From CAYPHY01 sp964410625 (GTDB lineage: Bacteria; Chloroflexota; Anaerolineae; Promineifilales; Promineifilaceae), in the NCBI GenBank assembly GCA_964410625.1, contig CAYPHY010000019.1, positions 20,967 through 84,966 on the forward strand: a DNA stretch of 64,000 nucleotides. The letters are read 5' to 3'. Positions 41,642-50,333 of this stretch are shown here, piece by piece; position 1 is the first letter of the stretch, and each line of letters starts with the position of its first letter. A program made the position numbers and the translations under genes. The notes below the pieces were generated by a model. The model saw only the letters and a list, made by a program, of their open reading frames with translations. It made no database searches and had not been told where the DNA came from.

Positions 41642-42103
41642 ATGTCAAATCAAAAGCAGAATTGGCGAGAAAATGGCATCCGCATTGTTCGCAGCGACCA
41701 ACTTGACATGAATACCCCGCAAACACCGGGAATGACCCGTGCGGCCGCGATCAGCCATGCCTCGGCCGGAGCCAACAAGCTCTGGGCCGGAACGGTGCGT
41801 ATTGACCCCAACGCCAAAACCGGCGCACACCATCACGGCGAACTAGAAAGCATTATCTACGTGGTCAGCGGCAAGGCGCAAATGCGTTGGGGAGAAAAGC
41901 TAGAGTATACGGCAACGGCCGAACCTGGCGACTTCATCTATGTCCCACCCTACGTTCCCCACCAGGAACTCAACGCCAACCCCGACCAACCCCTCCTCTG
42001 CGTCCTCGTCCGCAGCGATCAAGAGCCGGTTGTTATTAACCTTGACATTGAAGGCATTAAGGGACCAGAAGAAGTAACATGGATTGATCCTCATCATTCA
42101 TAA
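41642..42103 (+). CDS. Cupin domain protein
   Basis: A 153-residue single-domain cupin. The metal-binding first motif is GAHHHGELESIIYVVSG (HxH and E ligands) and the second is PGDFIYVPPYVPHQELN (H ligand). The fold holds a metal and a small carboxylate or sugar in isomerases, dioxygenases and binding proteins; the N-terminal DQLDMNTPQTPGMTRAAAIS segment recalls ethanolamine/cupin-2 stress proteins. It is only 60 bases after lacI on the same strand. Function unknown. Confidence 0.85.
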   Translation: MSNQKQNWRENGIRIVRSDQLDMNTPQTPGMTRAAAISHASAGANKLWAGTVRIDPNAKTGAHHHGELESIIYVVSGKAQMRWGEKLEYTATAEPGDFIYVPPYVPHQELNANPDQPLLCVLVRSDQEPVVINLDIEGIKGPEEVTWIDPHHS

Positions 42104-42136
42104 ATCTAAATAGTAATAATCCCTTTCAGTTTTTAC

Positions 42137-42547
42137 CTATAGTGCTGATCCGTTTAGCCTGCGTGCTATCAGGGCAAACTTGATCCAGAAAAAGATGCCA
42201 ACAAGACCTAGTATGACGGCTATAAACGGCGCCTCTGCCCATAGCCAATGAACCCCTGATGCCCCTCCCCTGATGGCAAAGGGCAATAGGCTAAAGGCAA
42301 TGGCGAACCCCATATACCATGAGCGCTTCCGTAACAACGTTCTCGTTCGATTTAATATTTCCATTTCGATATCCTCTGTTAAACTAATTTGATTGTCCAA
42401 CCGCAGTTCATCCTGCTGTTGAACTAGATTGGCAAATTCGCGATCAAGCCTGAGAAAGGTTTCCACCAATTCCTTTGTATCCTGGCTGGCTTCCCCGGAA
42501 AGATAGACCGGAAGCAAGTCGGTGATGACGTCTCGTGTAATTTCCAT
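42137..42547 (-). CDS. Membrane anti-sigma factor, zinc ligands absent
   Basis: A 136-residue protein directly after the ECF sigma gene. The first 60 residues resemble the zf-HC2 anti-sigma domain (ITRDVITDLLPVYLSGEAS) but without the His-Cys-Cys zinc ligands. Two membrane helices follow (about 77-95 and 104-125). It should hold the sigma factor inactive at the membrane. Position and domain order support the role; zinc-independent binding is inference. Confidence 0.75.
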   Translation of the reverse strand: MEITRDVITDLLPVYLSGEASQDTKELVETFLRLDREFANLVQQQDELRLDNQISLTEDIEMEILNRTRTLLRKRSWYMGFAIAFSLLPFAIRGGASGVHWLWAEAPFIAVILGLVGIFFWIKFALIARRLNGSAL

Positions 42548-42548
42548 C

Positions 42549-43034
42549 TTACGCCTCTTGTTGTAAACGATAGGCCGCCAGTTTTATCCGCGCCCGGTGG
42601 ACTTTAACCTTAGCGGCCGACAGTGAAATTCCCAACACATCAGCAATCTCTTCGTATGGCATCTCGTCCTGAGCGTGCATGAGCAGCGCCGCCCGGTCAA
42701 TCTCCGGCAATGTTTGGATAAAGCGCATGACCCCCTGCAATTTGAGATTGACTTCCGCCTCCCGTTCTAGCGAGTTGGCGGCCGATTGCAGCTTCGGATC
42801 AAGCGGTGAGTGCCGCTTTTTCTGATTGGCTCGTTTGTAAGCCAGATTTTTAGCAATCGTTAACAGATACCCTTTGACAGTTTCTGCTTCGATGCGACCA
42901 GCGGCCGTTAACGCTCGCAGAAACGTCTCCGCTGTAATATCCTCCGCTTCCTGTTCATCGCCACACAGCCAATAGGCAAAGCGGTATACGTCCTGTGCAT
43001 ATTTTTGAAACAGTTCACTGAAATTCGTGACCAT
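42549..43034 (-). CDS. RNA polymerase ECF-type sigma factor
   Basis: A 161-residue sigma-70 family factor. Region 2 is YAQDVYRFAYWLCGDEQEAE then DITAETFLRAL; region 4 is LPEIDRAALLMHAQDEMPYE with the helix-turn-helix EEIADVLGISLSAAKVKVHR. Its stop is one base before the anti-sigma start codon, so the two are co-translated. The target genes are not visible; the damaged ABC ATPase gene diverging from it may once have been one. Confidence 0.92.
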   Translation of the reverse strand: MVTNFSELFQKYAQDVYRFAYWLCGDEQEAEDITAETFLRALTAAGRIEAETVKGYLLTIAKNLAYKRANQKKRHSPLDPKLQSAANSLEREAEVNLKLQGVMRFIQTLPEIDRAALLMHAQDEMPYEEIADVLGISLSAAKVKVHRARIKLAAYRLQQEA

Positions 43035-43133
43035 ACGATTACATAGATACTATCTCCAAGAGTAAAAAAAGTTACAATCAAACTTGGAACCAGTTATTGC
43101 ACTGTAATCCGATTATCGATTACGGGAGAAACA

Positions 43134-43571
43134 ATGGCAATCGTTCAAACTGTCAATTTAACCAAGCTGTATGGCAAGGGCGAAGCGGCCGTTGCTGCAC
43201 TGAAAGACATCAATGTCATAATTAACGAAGGTGAGTTTGTCGCGGTGATGGGGCCGAGCGGTTGTGGCAAATCAACCTTATTGCATCTGATAGGCGGGTT
43301 GGATCAGCCGAGTAGCGGCCGCGTCCTACTCCGCGGCGAAGACATCTCGCAACTGGACGACAACCGGCTGGCGGCTGTACGTCGCCGCGAGATCGGGTTT
43401 ATCTTCCAATTTTTCAACTTGATTCCAGTGTTAACGGCCGTTGAAAACGCCGCCTTACCCCTCATCCTTGATGGTGTAAGGCAGGAAGAAGCACACGAAA
43501 AAGGGCGCGAATGGCTGACGCGCATGGGCTTAGCCGACCGCCTTAACAGTCGTCAATGCAGACCCTCGTAA
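43134..43571 (+). pseudogene. Truncated MacB/LolD-type ABC ATPase
   Basis: The frame starts well (GGGAGA before ATG) and encodes Walker A GPSGCGKST and the Q-loop FIFQFFNLIP, but stops after GLADRLNSR, just before the family's LSGGQ signature and Walker B, so no active ATPase can be made. At that point the sequence switches, in another frame, to an unrelated hydrolase C-terminus. The partner permease gene is absent. Confidence 0.85.
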
Positions 43572-43785
43572 GATTTCCTGTCCGGCGCTTCTCCTTGCTG
43601 GAGAAGGCGAATCGCCGGTTACGCTGCAAATTGCCCGTGAATGTTATCAGCAGCTTCCCCATCCTAAGAAAAAGCTGGTTATCTTTACCAAAGAGGAAGG
43701 TGGCGAAGCCCATTGCCAGGTCAACAACCTCGCCCTACCCAACAGCGTCATCTTCGACTGGCTCGACGAATTGTTTTCCGTCTAG
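43547..43785 (+). pseudogene. C-terminal fragment of an alpha/beta hydrolase
   Basis: In the frame +1 to the ATPase fragment the sequence reads NADPRKISCPALLLAGEGES, then KKKLVIFTKEEGGEAHCQVN, NLALPNSVIFDWLDELF and stop. This is the end of an acyl-peptidase-like alpha/beta hydrolase, including the catalytic His region EAHCQVNN. There is no start or ribosome-binding site. It is fused to the ATPase fragment at about 43547, the scar of a deletion that removed the rest of both genes and whatever lay between. Confidence 0.75.
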
Positions 43786-44441
43786 TTCTGTATGAGGAAG
43801 TCCAGTGCTACCCACCCTTCCAGGCCCTCGACCGTCCGCACCTGCGCCCACTCCAGATCTTCGGCCGTCTGTCGCCCCGGCAAGAGGGTGACGGCCGTGC
43901 CATCAACCAGATATTCGAGTTGTTCGGCCGTGGTACTCGGCTCCGCACGCAAATAAACACCCACGCCACTACTGACGACAGCGGTTGGCAAGCCCGTTGT
44001 AGGTGAAACCGGAACCGTGCTGGTGATGGCAACGGTCGCCGTTAGAGGAATGGTGGCGGTCGCAGTCGGCAGAGAAATAGTTGGGCTGGGTTCTAATGTC
44101 GGCAGCGCAATCGTCGCCGTCGGCGTCAAAATCAGTGTTGTCGTTGGAGATTCGACAGGGGGAGCTTCCGGGGTGATCGCATTGGGCAAGGCTGGTTCAG
44201 TCCCTGCTGTCTGGCGCGGGGCTAGGCCAAACAACCCCAAAAAGACCAGCGCCAGAATCAACGCGACGAAACTACGCAAGAAACTAACCAACATCAAATG
44301 GCGTGATTCTTGCTGGCCCACACCATAGGCCTGGTGCATAGACCGCGTTCGCGCCCGCAGCCCACGCATCAAAAAAATAAACGCGGCTATAAAACAAACA
44401 ATCGCTAATATCGGAAGAACAATGTTCAGTACGGCCGTCAT
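43782..44441 (-). CDS. Membrane protein with extracellular SH3b domain
   Basis: A 219-residue protein: helix 1 at residues about 5-25, a second at 60-80, a long Pro/Thr/Ser linker (PTTTLILTPTATIALPTLEPS-like, about 95-150) and a C-terminal bacterial SH3 domain (GVGVYLRAEPSTTAEQLEYL, then GLEGWVALDFL). It probably reads cell-wall or surface ligands. The open frame extends to 44456, but that part is the GAGACT repeat, so ATG 44441 (MTAVLNIVLP) is used. Its stop overlaps the end of the hydrolase remnant. Confidence 0.82.
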   Translation of the reverse strand: MTAVLNIVLPILAIVCFIAAFIFLMRGLRARTRSMHQAYGVGQQESRHLMLVSFLRSFVALILALVFLGLFGLAPRQTAGTEPALPNAITPEAPPVESPTTTLILTPTATIALPTLEPSPTISLPTATATIPLTATVAITSTVPVSPTTGLPTAVVSSGVGVYLRAEPSTTAEQLEYLVDGTAVTLLPGRQTAEDLEWAQVRTVEGLEGWVALDFLIQN

Positions 44442-44515
44442 AGTCTCTAGTCTCACAGTCTCATACTCTCCTAGTCTCTATGTTAAGAGACTGAGAGATT
44501 GGGAGACTGGGAGAT
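44442..44515. repeat. Octamer-word hairpin (GAGACT family)
   Basis: AGTCTCTAGTCTCACAGTCTCATACTCTCCTAGTCTC pairs with GAGACTGAGAGATTGGGAGACTGGGAGATT between the SH3 gene and mazG. Confidence 0.8.
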
Positions 44516-45964
44516 TCATCCTTCTCCAGCCAACACCGCCTTAACCTCCTCCCACAAGGCATCCAGTTCCGGTAAGGTCAGCGCCGACCAGTCAAGTTGT
44601 CGCTCCTTAACCAACCGTTCAACCATCTGAAAGCGACGACTGAAACGATTATTGGCGTCTCGCAGTGCGCTTTCCGCATCCACCTTCAGCCAACGCGCTA
44701 AGTTTACCACGACAAAGAGCAAATCGCCTAACTCTTGATGCCGCTCGTCGGCCGTTCCCGCCTCTTGCACCTCGCGCAGCTCTTCTTCAAGCTTCTCATA
44801 AACGCCGCTAATATCAGGCCAATCGAACCCGATACGGCCGCTGCGCCCCTGAATCTTTTGCGACCGCGCTAACGCCGGTAAGTTGAGCGGTATATTATCC
44901 AAAACAGAAGCGGCTTGCTCGCTTTTTTCCCGCTGTTTAAGCTTCTCCCAATTGACGAGCACTTCGGCCGAGTCCGCTACTTCCCAATCCCCCCAAACAT
45001 GGGGATGTCTGCGCTTCAACTTGGCCTCTATCCCGGCTACGACATCGGTCAGCTTAAACTCCCCCTCTTCGGCCGCCATCTGCACTTGCATGAGGATGTG
45101 GTAGAGCAAATCGCCCAACTCCTCACGCAGGTTATCGGGATCGGCCATGTCAATCGCCTCCAGCACTTCATACATCTCTTCCAAGAAGCCTTCGCGCATA
45201 CTCTGCGGCGTTTGCTCCTGGTCCCAGGGACAGCCATTTGGACTACGCAAGTAAGCTACCGTTTCAGCCAGGGCGGGTAATGAGGATTTCAGCGGTAATT
45301 GGGGAACATAAAGAGAGGTCAGATGGTCAATCCGCTCGCTGCGGTCCATTTCATACAGCGGCAACGATTCCACCCGTTGCTCAGCGCTCCCGGCGGCATG
45401 GACCAACGACACCGGATGCTCATCAGGGTAAACACCCATCAGCACCAGCTTCAGTTCACTAGCCAACAGCTGGCTATAAACCTGTCCCAACAAGAGAGGG
45501 ACATCAGGATTGAGCGGCGGATAGAGGAAGCTGACAAAATCAATCGCGTCAAATAGCTGCAAGCCATCCAGCGCGTCCACCCCTAGCGCGGCCAAGGTAG
45601 GCTCGACAAAGCTAAGGCCATCCACCACGTTGACCTCTATTCCCGCTTCCCTGGCTGCGCGAACAACGGCCGTCACCGTCGCTTCGCCAACAAAGGGGTG
45701 TCCAGGAACGGCGTAAATAATGTCGGCCGTGCTGCCGCGCTCCAATACCTCGGCCGCAATTTGCTGATAGACAGCAGCAAAGTCGGCGGCCGACTCATAG
45801 ATATGGTCAAAGCTATGCAGTTGTAGTGTGGAGGGGAGCGCCGCCACCGTTGGGTGGCGACCGGTGCGTAGATAAAGCGACTCGGCCGTTGTCAATAGTT
45901 GCCAGGCTTGCTGTGTCAGCAAACCCACATCCCCCGGCCCCAAGCCGACAATGGTGATTGCCAT
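44516..45964 (-). CDS. mazG: MazG-family NTP pyrophosphohydrolase with N-terminal methylase-like domain
   Basis: A 482-residue YabN-type fusion. Residues 1-225 are a tetrapyrrole-methylase-like domain (ITIVGLGPGDVGLL at the start, YAVPGHPFVGEATV). Residues about 235-480 are a double MazG domain: NGCPWDQEQTPQS, then GFLEEMYEVLEAID and LREELGDLLYHI with the magnesium glutamates, then ELGDLLFVVVNLARWL. MazG hydrolyses non-canonical nucleoside triphosphates. The methylase half has no assigned substrate in this family. Confidence 0.93.
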   Translation of the reverse strand: MAITIVGLGPGDVGLLTQQAWQLLTTAESLYLRTGRHPTVAALPSTLQLHSFDHIYESAADFAAVYQQIAAEVLERGSTADIIYAVPGHPFVGEATVTAVVRAAREAGIEVNVVDGLSFVEPTLAALGVDALDGLQLFDAIDFVSFLYPPLNPDVPLLLGQVYSQLLASELKLVLMGVYPDEHPVSLVHAAGSAEQRVESLPLYEMDRSERIDHLTSLYVPQLPLKSSLPALAETVAYLRSPNGCPWDQEQTPQSMREGFLEEMYEVLEAIDMADPDNLREELGDLLYHILMQVQMAAEEGEFKLTDVVAGIEAKLKRRHPHVWGDWEVADSAEVLVNWEKLKQREKSEQAASVLDNIPLNLPALARSQKIQGRSGRIGFDWPDISGVYEKLEEELREVQEAGTADERHQELGDLLFVVVNLARWLKVDAESALRDANNRFSRRFQMVERLVKERQLDWSALTLPELDALWEEVKAVLAGEG

Positions 45965-45965
45965 C

Positions 45966-46052
45966 TAGCAGGCAAGTAGCAAGTGGCAGGTGGCAAGTAG
46001 CAAACTATCTTAAGAGAAAGCGACTTGCTACTTGCAACTTGCCACCTGCCAC
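45966..46052. repeat. Heptamer-word hairpin (GCAAGTA family)
   Basis: GCAAGTA-GCAAGTG-GCAGGTG-GCAAGTA-GCAA, period 7, is mirrored by CTTGCTACTTGCAACTTGCCACCTGCC. Between mazG and rpsI. Confidence 0.85.
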
Positions 46053-46056
46053 ACAA

Positions 46057-46470
46057 TTAACGCTTCGTATAAGTTGGGGCCTTGCGAGCACGCTTCAGAC
46101 CAGGCTTCTTCCGTTCCTTAGCCCGTGCATCACGAGTCAGATGATCCCCATTACGCAGCGCACCGCGCAGGTTCTCATCATACTTCACCAACGCGCGAGC
46201 GATACCAAGCCGTACCGCGCCCGTTTGTCCGGTGATGCCGCCGCCCGTCACTTGCACAGTCACGTCCACCTTGCCCATCAAGTCCGCGGCTTCCAGTGGG
46301 CCGATCAATGTTTGGTAATCGCCAAAGCGGGGGAAATACTCCTGCACCTCTTTGTCATTGACCATGAAAGTAGGGCCGCCTTCCGCGCCTTCACCGCCGG
46401 TTCGTGGATAGACGCGCACCCGCGCCGATGCCGTTTTCCGGCGGCCGATTCCTTCAAAATATTCAGCCAT
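46057..46470 (-). CDS. rpsI: 30S ribosomal protein S9
   Basis: A 137-residue ribosomal protein whose C-terminal tail reaches the decoding centre. It has the family start YFEGIGRRKTASARVRVY, the central GGGITGQTGAVRLGIARAL and the basic tail KKPGLKRARKAPTYTKR. It is paired with rplM upstream, the usual L13-S9 unit, here appended to the alpha operon. Confidence 0.97.
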   Translation of the reverse strand: MAEYFEGIGRRKTASARVRVYPRTGGEGAEGGPTFMVNDKEVQEYFPRFGDYQTLIGPLEAADLMGKVDVTVQVTGGGITGQTGAVRLGIARALVKYDENLRGALRNGDHLTRDARAKERKKPGLKRARKAPTYTKR

Positions 46471-46490
46471 TATAATTCCTCAGATAGTTA

Positions 46491-46570
46491 CCTGTTGGTA
46501 TACTGGTGTATTTGTATATTGGTATATTCGCATATTAGATGCTAACCAATAACCAATACACTATTATACC
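46491..46570. repeat. Octamer-word hairpin (TATTGGTA family)
   Basis: TGTTGGTATACTGGTGTATTTGTATATTGGTATATTCG is partly mirrored by CTAACCAATAACCAATACAC. It separates rpsI from rplM. Confidence 0.7.
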
Positions 46571-46571
46571 A

Positions 46572-47006
46572 TTAACCTTCAAGCTCCAACGTTTCCGGTT
46601 GCTGCGCCTTGTGGGGATGCTCCGCACCGGCATAGACCTTCAGTTTCTTAAACATCTTCCGGCCGAGTGCATTCTTCGGCAACATCCCTTTCACGGCCGC
46701 ACCAACCACCCGATCTGGATGCTTTTCCAACTGCTCGCGCAAGGTGACTTCCGTCAGACCACCGGGATAACCGGAATAGCGATAGTACCGCTTCTGGTCC
46801 AGCCGTCGTCCAGTCACGGCGATTTTGTCCGCATTAACCACGACCACGTAATCTCCACAATCCACCGAGGGACTGTAGATCGGCTTATGTTTTCCACGCA
46901 GGATCGTTGCAATGCGCGTCGCCAAACGACCCAGGTTCTGCCCTTCGGCATCTACTACAAACCAGCTCCGTTCAACTTCCGCAGGTTTGGTTACAAATGT
47001 CTTCAT
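46572..47006 (-). CDS. rplM: 50S ribosomal protein L13
   Basis: A 144-residue protein that binds 23S rRNA early in assembly. VERSWFVVDAEGQNLGRLAT, LRGKHKPIYSPSVDCGDYVV and the KMFKKLKVYAGAEHPHKAQQ block are characteristic. It heads the L13-S9 pair. Confidence 0.97.
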   Translation of the reverse strand: MKTFVTKPAEVERSWFVVDAEGQNLGRLATRIATILRGKHKPIYSPSVDCGDYVVVVNADKIAVTGRRLDQKRYYRYSGYPGGLTEVTLREQLEKHPDRVVGAAVKGMLPKNALGRKMFKKLKVYAGAEHPHKAQQPETLELEG

Positions 47007-47043
47007 AGCGTTTTACCCCGCCAACTTCTTGTTTTTAATCCAT

Positions 47044-47115
47044 TTGACACCAATAACACGAATTTCACCAATAAATACGCAGCTATTCGTGAAATTCATG
47101 TCATTTGTGTCGAAA
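47044..47115. repeat. ATTCGTG-word inverted repeat
   Basis: TTTGACACCAATAACACGAATTTCACC faces ATTCGTGAAATTCATGTCATTTGTGTCGAAA. Between rplM and truA. Confidence 0.65.
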
Positions 47116-47135
47116 TTTTCGCTCCGGCGTGAGCC

Positions 47136-47882
47136 CTAATCTTCGTAATCAACCGAGACCAAATACAGCCCATGTGCGGGCGCGGCCGTTGCCGAACGAG
47201 AACGGTCACACGCCTGGAAAGCCTCCGCAAACTGCGCCACCGTCCACTTGCCCAAGCCTACCGCCACCAGCGAACCAACCAGGCTACGCACCATTCGATG
47301 CAGGAAGGCATTGGCTGTAATCACAAAGCGCAGACACGCTTCCTCTTGCTGCCAAACCGCCTGGTGCACCTCGCGGATGGTACGCTCGCCCTGCGGCGGC
47401 CGTCCAAACGTCGCAAAGTCATGGGTTCCCAGCAACAGCGCGGCCGCTTCATTCATCCTATCCACATCAAGCGGACGAACGACATGCCAATAATGCCGCC
47501 GGTACAACGGTCGGCGAATCGGAGTATTATAAATCAAATAATGATAACTCCGTCGCCGTGCATCAAAGCGAGGGTGGAACCCCGCTGCCGCTTTGGTCAA
47601 TTGTAAAACAACAATATCGTCTGGTAAATGTGCATTCAAAGCCCGCTGCAACGCTTCCAGGCCATGCTTTTCCGGCCAATCGAGATCAAAAGTGATCACC
47701 TGCCCTAGTGCATGAACACCGGTATCGGTGCGCCCTGCGCCGGTTATCCTGATCGACTTGCCCGAAATAGCCTGGAGTGCGGCTTCGATGGCCGCTTGAA
47801 CCGTAGGTTCATCTTGCTGCCATTGAAAGCCACGGTAATCACTCCCATCATATTCAATGGTCGCCCGATAGCGTTGCTGCAC
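47136..47882 (-). CDS. truA: tRNA pseudouridine(38-40) synthase
   Basis: A 248-residue enzyme that isomerises uridines in the anticodon arm. The catalytic aspartate is Asp53 in GAGRTDTGVHALGQ, and the family blocks YDGSDYRGFQWQ, FHPRFDARRRSYHYLI and FLHRMVRSLVGSL are present. truA commonly follows rplQ, as here. Confidence 0.96.
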   Translation of the reverse strand: MQQRYRATIEYDGSDYRGFQWQQDEPTVQAAIEAALQAISGKSIRITGAGRTDTGVHALGQVITFDLDWPEKHGLEALQRALNAHLPDDIVVLQLTKAAAGFHPRFDARRRSYHYLIYNTPIRRPLYRRHYWHVVRPLDVDRMNEAAALLLGTHDFATFGRPPQGERTIREVHQAVWQQEEACLRFVITANAFLHRMVRSLVGSLVAVGLGKWTVAQFAEAFQACDRSRSATAAPAHGLYLVSVDYED

Positions 47883-47892
47883 ACTCGTTTGG

Positions 47893-48324
47893 CTACTCTT
47901 CTTCCACCAGCATCAGTACGGCCATTTCCGCATTGTCGCCTGGTCGCTTGCCCAGCTTGACCATACGGGTATAGCCACCCGGCCGTTCTGCATAACGCGG
48001 CGCGATGACGTTAAACAACTTCTGGACGACATTCACTTCTTCAAATGCGTCCTCATCCTTGTCCTTCACAATCCGCACGCGCGGCAGACGAGCGGCCGCC
48101 AATCGTCGCGCATTCACCACACCAGCCGGATTATCATCCTGATTGGCCAGGCTACGCTTCGCCAGCGTAATCATTCTCTCCGCTTCCGGGCGGATCGTCC
48201 GCGCCTTCGCCTCAGTCGTGATAATCTGTTCATGACAAATTAAGTCAGCCACTAGATTTTTACGCAAAGCATTGCGATGGGCTGTATCCCGCCCTAACCG
48301 GCGGCCATGTACTCTGTGTCGCAT
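47893..48324 (-). CDS. rplQ: 50S ribosomal protein L17
   Basis: A 143-residue protein at the peptide-exit side of the large subunit. The start MRHRVHGRRLGRDTAHRNAL and the segment DLICHEQIITTEAKARTIRP are diagnostic. It is followed by truA after ten bases. Confidence 0.96.
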   Translation of the reverse strand: MRHRVHGRRLGRDTAHRNALRKNLVADLICHEQIITTEAKARTIRPEAERMITLAKRSLANQDDNPAGVVNARRLAAARLPRVRIVKDKDEDAFEEVNVVQKLFNVIAPRYAERPGGYTRMVKLGKRPGDNAEMAVLMLVEEE

Positions 48325-48342
48325 GATTCACTTCCTAATTCC

Positions 48343-48418
48343 AGTCATCAGTAATCGGTAGTCGGTAATCGGATAGAAAAGCACCGCTCACTGCTTACCG
48401 TTTACGGCTCACCGGTTA
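48343..48418. repeat. Heptamer-word hairpin (GTAATCG family)
   Basis: AGTCATCAGTAATCGGTAGTCGGTAATCGG faces CTGCTTACCGTTTACGGCTCACCGG between rplQ and rpoA. Confidence 0.75.
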
Positions 48419-49393
48419 TTATCCATTCCCACCGGCAGTGGCAGGGGTATCATCTTCCGCCAAGAAACCCTTCAACCGTAGCTGCTGCTTCAATTCATCC
48501 AGCGACTTCTCGCCAAAATTACGAATTGCCAGCATCGTCTCTTCACCACGGTCTAGCATCTCCAGCATTTCACCCACTTTGGTGATGCCGGTGCGCTTCA
48601 GCGAATTAAACACACGCACACTCAGATCAAGTTGCTCAATCGGCGTGTCGTAAATTTCGTTGGGGATCGCTTCCTCTTCGTCCTCTTCCTCGGCCGCCAC
48701 AAACGTCTCTTCGCTGACGCCAGCAATCGGCCGCAGTTGTTGGATCATAATTTGCGCCGCCGTTGCCAGCGCATCTTCCGGTTTGATCGAGCCATCCGTC
48801 CAAATCTGCATCACGATGCGATCATAGTCCGCTACCTGACCAACGCGAGTCTTTTCCACTTCATACGCCACACGACGGATAGGGCTAAAGATCGCATCCA
48901 CCGGCAACTCGCCAATCGGCAAACGGCCGCGCTCTTCGGCGGGTGAATATCCACGCCCCGTTTCGGCCGTCATCTCAATTTCCAAAAAGGCATCATCCGA
49001 ATCAACCGCAAACAGATAGAGATCAGGATTGATGATTTCCACCTCCGGTGGAACTTGAATGTCCGCAGCGGTCACAGGACCAGCCCCGTGAACCTCCAGG
49101 CGCAAACGGGCCATATCGGTGTTGTGTAACTTCAGGCGCAGTTGCTTGATATTCAAGATAAACTGCATCATGTCCTCACGCACACCTGGAATCGGTGAGA
49201 ACTCGTGGGGCACATCTGTCACACGCAACGACGTGATCGCCGCACCCGGCAGCGAAGCAATGAGAATACGACGCAGTGAATTACCCAGCGTCGTGCCATA
49301 GCCACGCTCCAACGGGCCGATCAGAAAACGCCCATACTCGGCCGACATAGCCGTACTTTCAATCTTTGGCATAACTAAATTATTAATAGACAA
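48419..49393 (-). CDS. rpoA: RNA polymerase alpha subunit
   Basis: A 324-residue subunit that dimerises to start polymerase assembly. The N-terminal domain (residues 1-230) has FLIGPLERGYGTTLGNSLRR; an unusually acidic linker (AAEEEDEEEAIPNEIYDTP) leads to the C-terminal domain with two helix-hairpin-helix elements (RVFNSLKRTGITKVGEML, AIRNFGEKSLDELKQQLRLK). It has the expected place after rpsD. Confidence 0.97.
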   Translation of the reverse strand: MSINNLVMPKIESTAMSAEYGRFLIGPLERGYGTTLGNSLRRILIASLPGAAITSLRVTDVPHEFSPIPGVREDMMQFILNIKQLRLKLHNTDMARLRLEVHGAGPVTAADIQVPPEVEIINPDLYLFAVDSDDAFLEIEMTAETGRGYSPAEERGRLPIGELPVDAIFSPIRRVAYEVEKTRVGQVADYDRIVMQIWTDGSIKPEDALATAAQIMIQQLRPIAGVSEETFVAAEEEDEEEAIPNEIYDTPIEQLDLSVRVFNSLKRTGITKVGEMLEMLDRGEETMLAIRNFGEKSLDELKQQLRLKGFLAEDDTPATAGGNG

Positions 49394-49415
49394 GGCGAAT
49401 ACCTCCTCAGAGGAT

Positions 49416-49481
49416 AGTAAGCAGTAGACAGTGGGCAGTCAGCAGTAAACACGCTATTGCCTACTGCCAACCGCTTACTTC
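49416..49481. repeat. Heptamer-word hairpin (AGCAGTA family)
   Basis: AGCAGTA-GACAGTG-GGCAGTC-AGCAGTA faces CTACTGCCAACCGCTTACT. Between rpoA and rpsD. Confidence 0.85.
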
Positions 49482-49516
49482 CCAGTGGTGTGTCCTGCAT
49501 CGTAAAACTCACCGGG

Positions 49517-50155
49517 TTATCGGGAATAGTACTCGACGATCAACTGTTCATTCAGGGACACGTCAATATCTTCGCGAGCGGGCATGTGGAGTACAGACCC
49601 ACTCAAATTCGCTGCATCAATCGTCAGCCAGCGCGGTACACGACGATCATCAAGCTCCTGCCGCAAATCGCGGAAATAGGTGCGTCGTGTGCTTTGTGGG
49701 CGAACCGTTACCGTGTCACCTGGGGCCACCAGAGCCGAAGGAATATTGGTCTTACGGCCGTTGATCATAATATGTCCATGCTGAACCAGCTGGCGTGCCT
49801 GCGCCCGCGAACTAGCCAGACCCATTCGATAAACCACGTTATCGAGCCTACGCTCCAATAATGTCAACAAATTATAACCCGTCAGACCGGGTTGGCGCGA
49901 AGCACGGCCGAAATAGCGGCTGAATTGGCGTTCCAACACACCATAGATACGACGCGCCTTTTGCTTCTCGCGTAATTGCAATAAATAGTCCGAAGCACGG
50001 CCGCGTCGGAATTGGTTTTCCCGACCATGTTGCCCCGGTGGATAAGTACGTCGCTCAACCGAGCATTTAGGGGTCAGACAACGCGACCCTTTCAAGAACA
50101 ATTTCTCGCCCTCACGGCGACATAGCCTGCAAACAGGCCCAGTATATCTTGCCAA
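49517..50155 (-). CDS. rpsD: 30S ribosomal protein S4 (zinc-binding form)
   Basis: A 212-residue primary 16S rRNA-binding protein. The N-terminus keeps four cysteines (Cys9, Cys12 in CRLC, then Cys26 and Cys31), the zinc-binding C+ form. The S4 RNA-binding domain is RLDNVVYRMGLASSRAQARQ. Position between rpsK and rpoA is standard. Confidence 0.97.
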   Translation of the reverse strand: MARYTGPVCRLCRREGEKLFLKGSRCLTPKCSVERRTYPPGQHGRENQFRRGRASDYLLQLREKQKARRIYGVLERQFSRYFGRASRQPGLTGYNLLTLLERRLDNVVYRMGLASSRAQARQLVQHGHIMINGRKTNIPSALVAPGDTVTVRPQSTRRTYFRDLRQELDDRRVPRWLTIDAANLSGSVLHMPAREDIDVSLNEQLIVEYYSR

Positions 50156-50253
50156 TTTATGATCTCCTTTTATTTATTGTTCGTCGTAATAATCAATCTA
50201 TCACGCCAAACGGGAGAGGTTTACAGGCTTGGCAACCCTTCTTCCCTCTCAAT

Positions 50254-50333
50254 GAGGAGACTAAGAGATTAGGAGAATGAGAGACTAAATATTAATCTCT
50301 CAGTCTCCTAATCTCTTAATCTCTAGTCTCTTC
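50254..50333. repeat. Octamer-word hairpin (GAGACT family)
   Basis: GAGGAGACTAAGAGATTAGGAGAATGAGAGACTAA is mirrored by TTAATCTCTCAGTCTCCTAATCTCTTAATCTCTAGTCTC. A nearly perfect long stem between rpsD and rpsK. Confidence 0.9.

Noticed and set aside
43104..43123. GTAATC-GATTAC palindrome as an ECF or repressor site before the ATPase remnant
   Set aside because: It matches the common GTAATCG intergenic word, so it is more likely repeat debris than a specific operator.
45966..46052. Tandem repeats considered as a CRISPR array
   Set aside because: Units are only 7-8 bases, contiguous, degenerate and mirrored; no spacers and no cas genes in the window.
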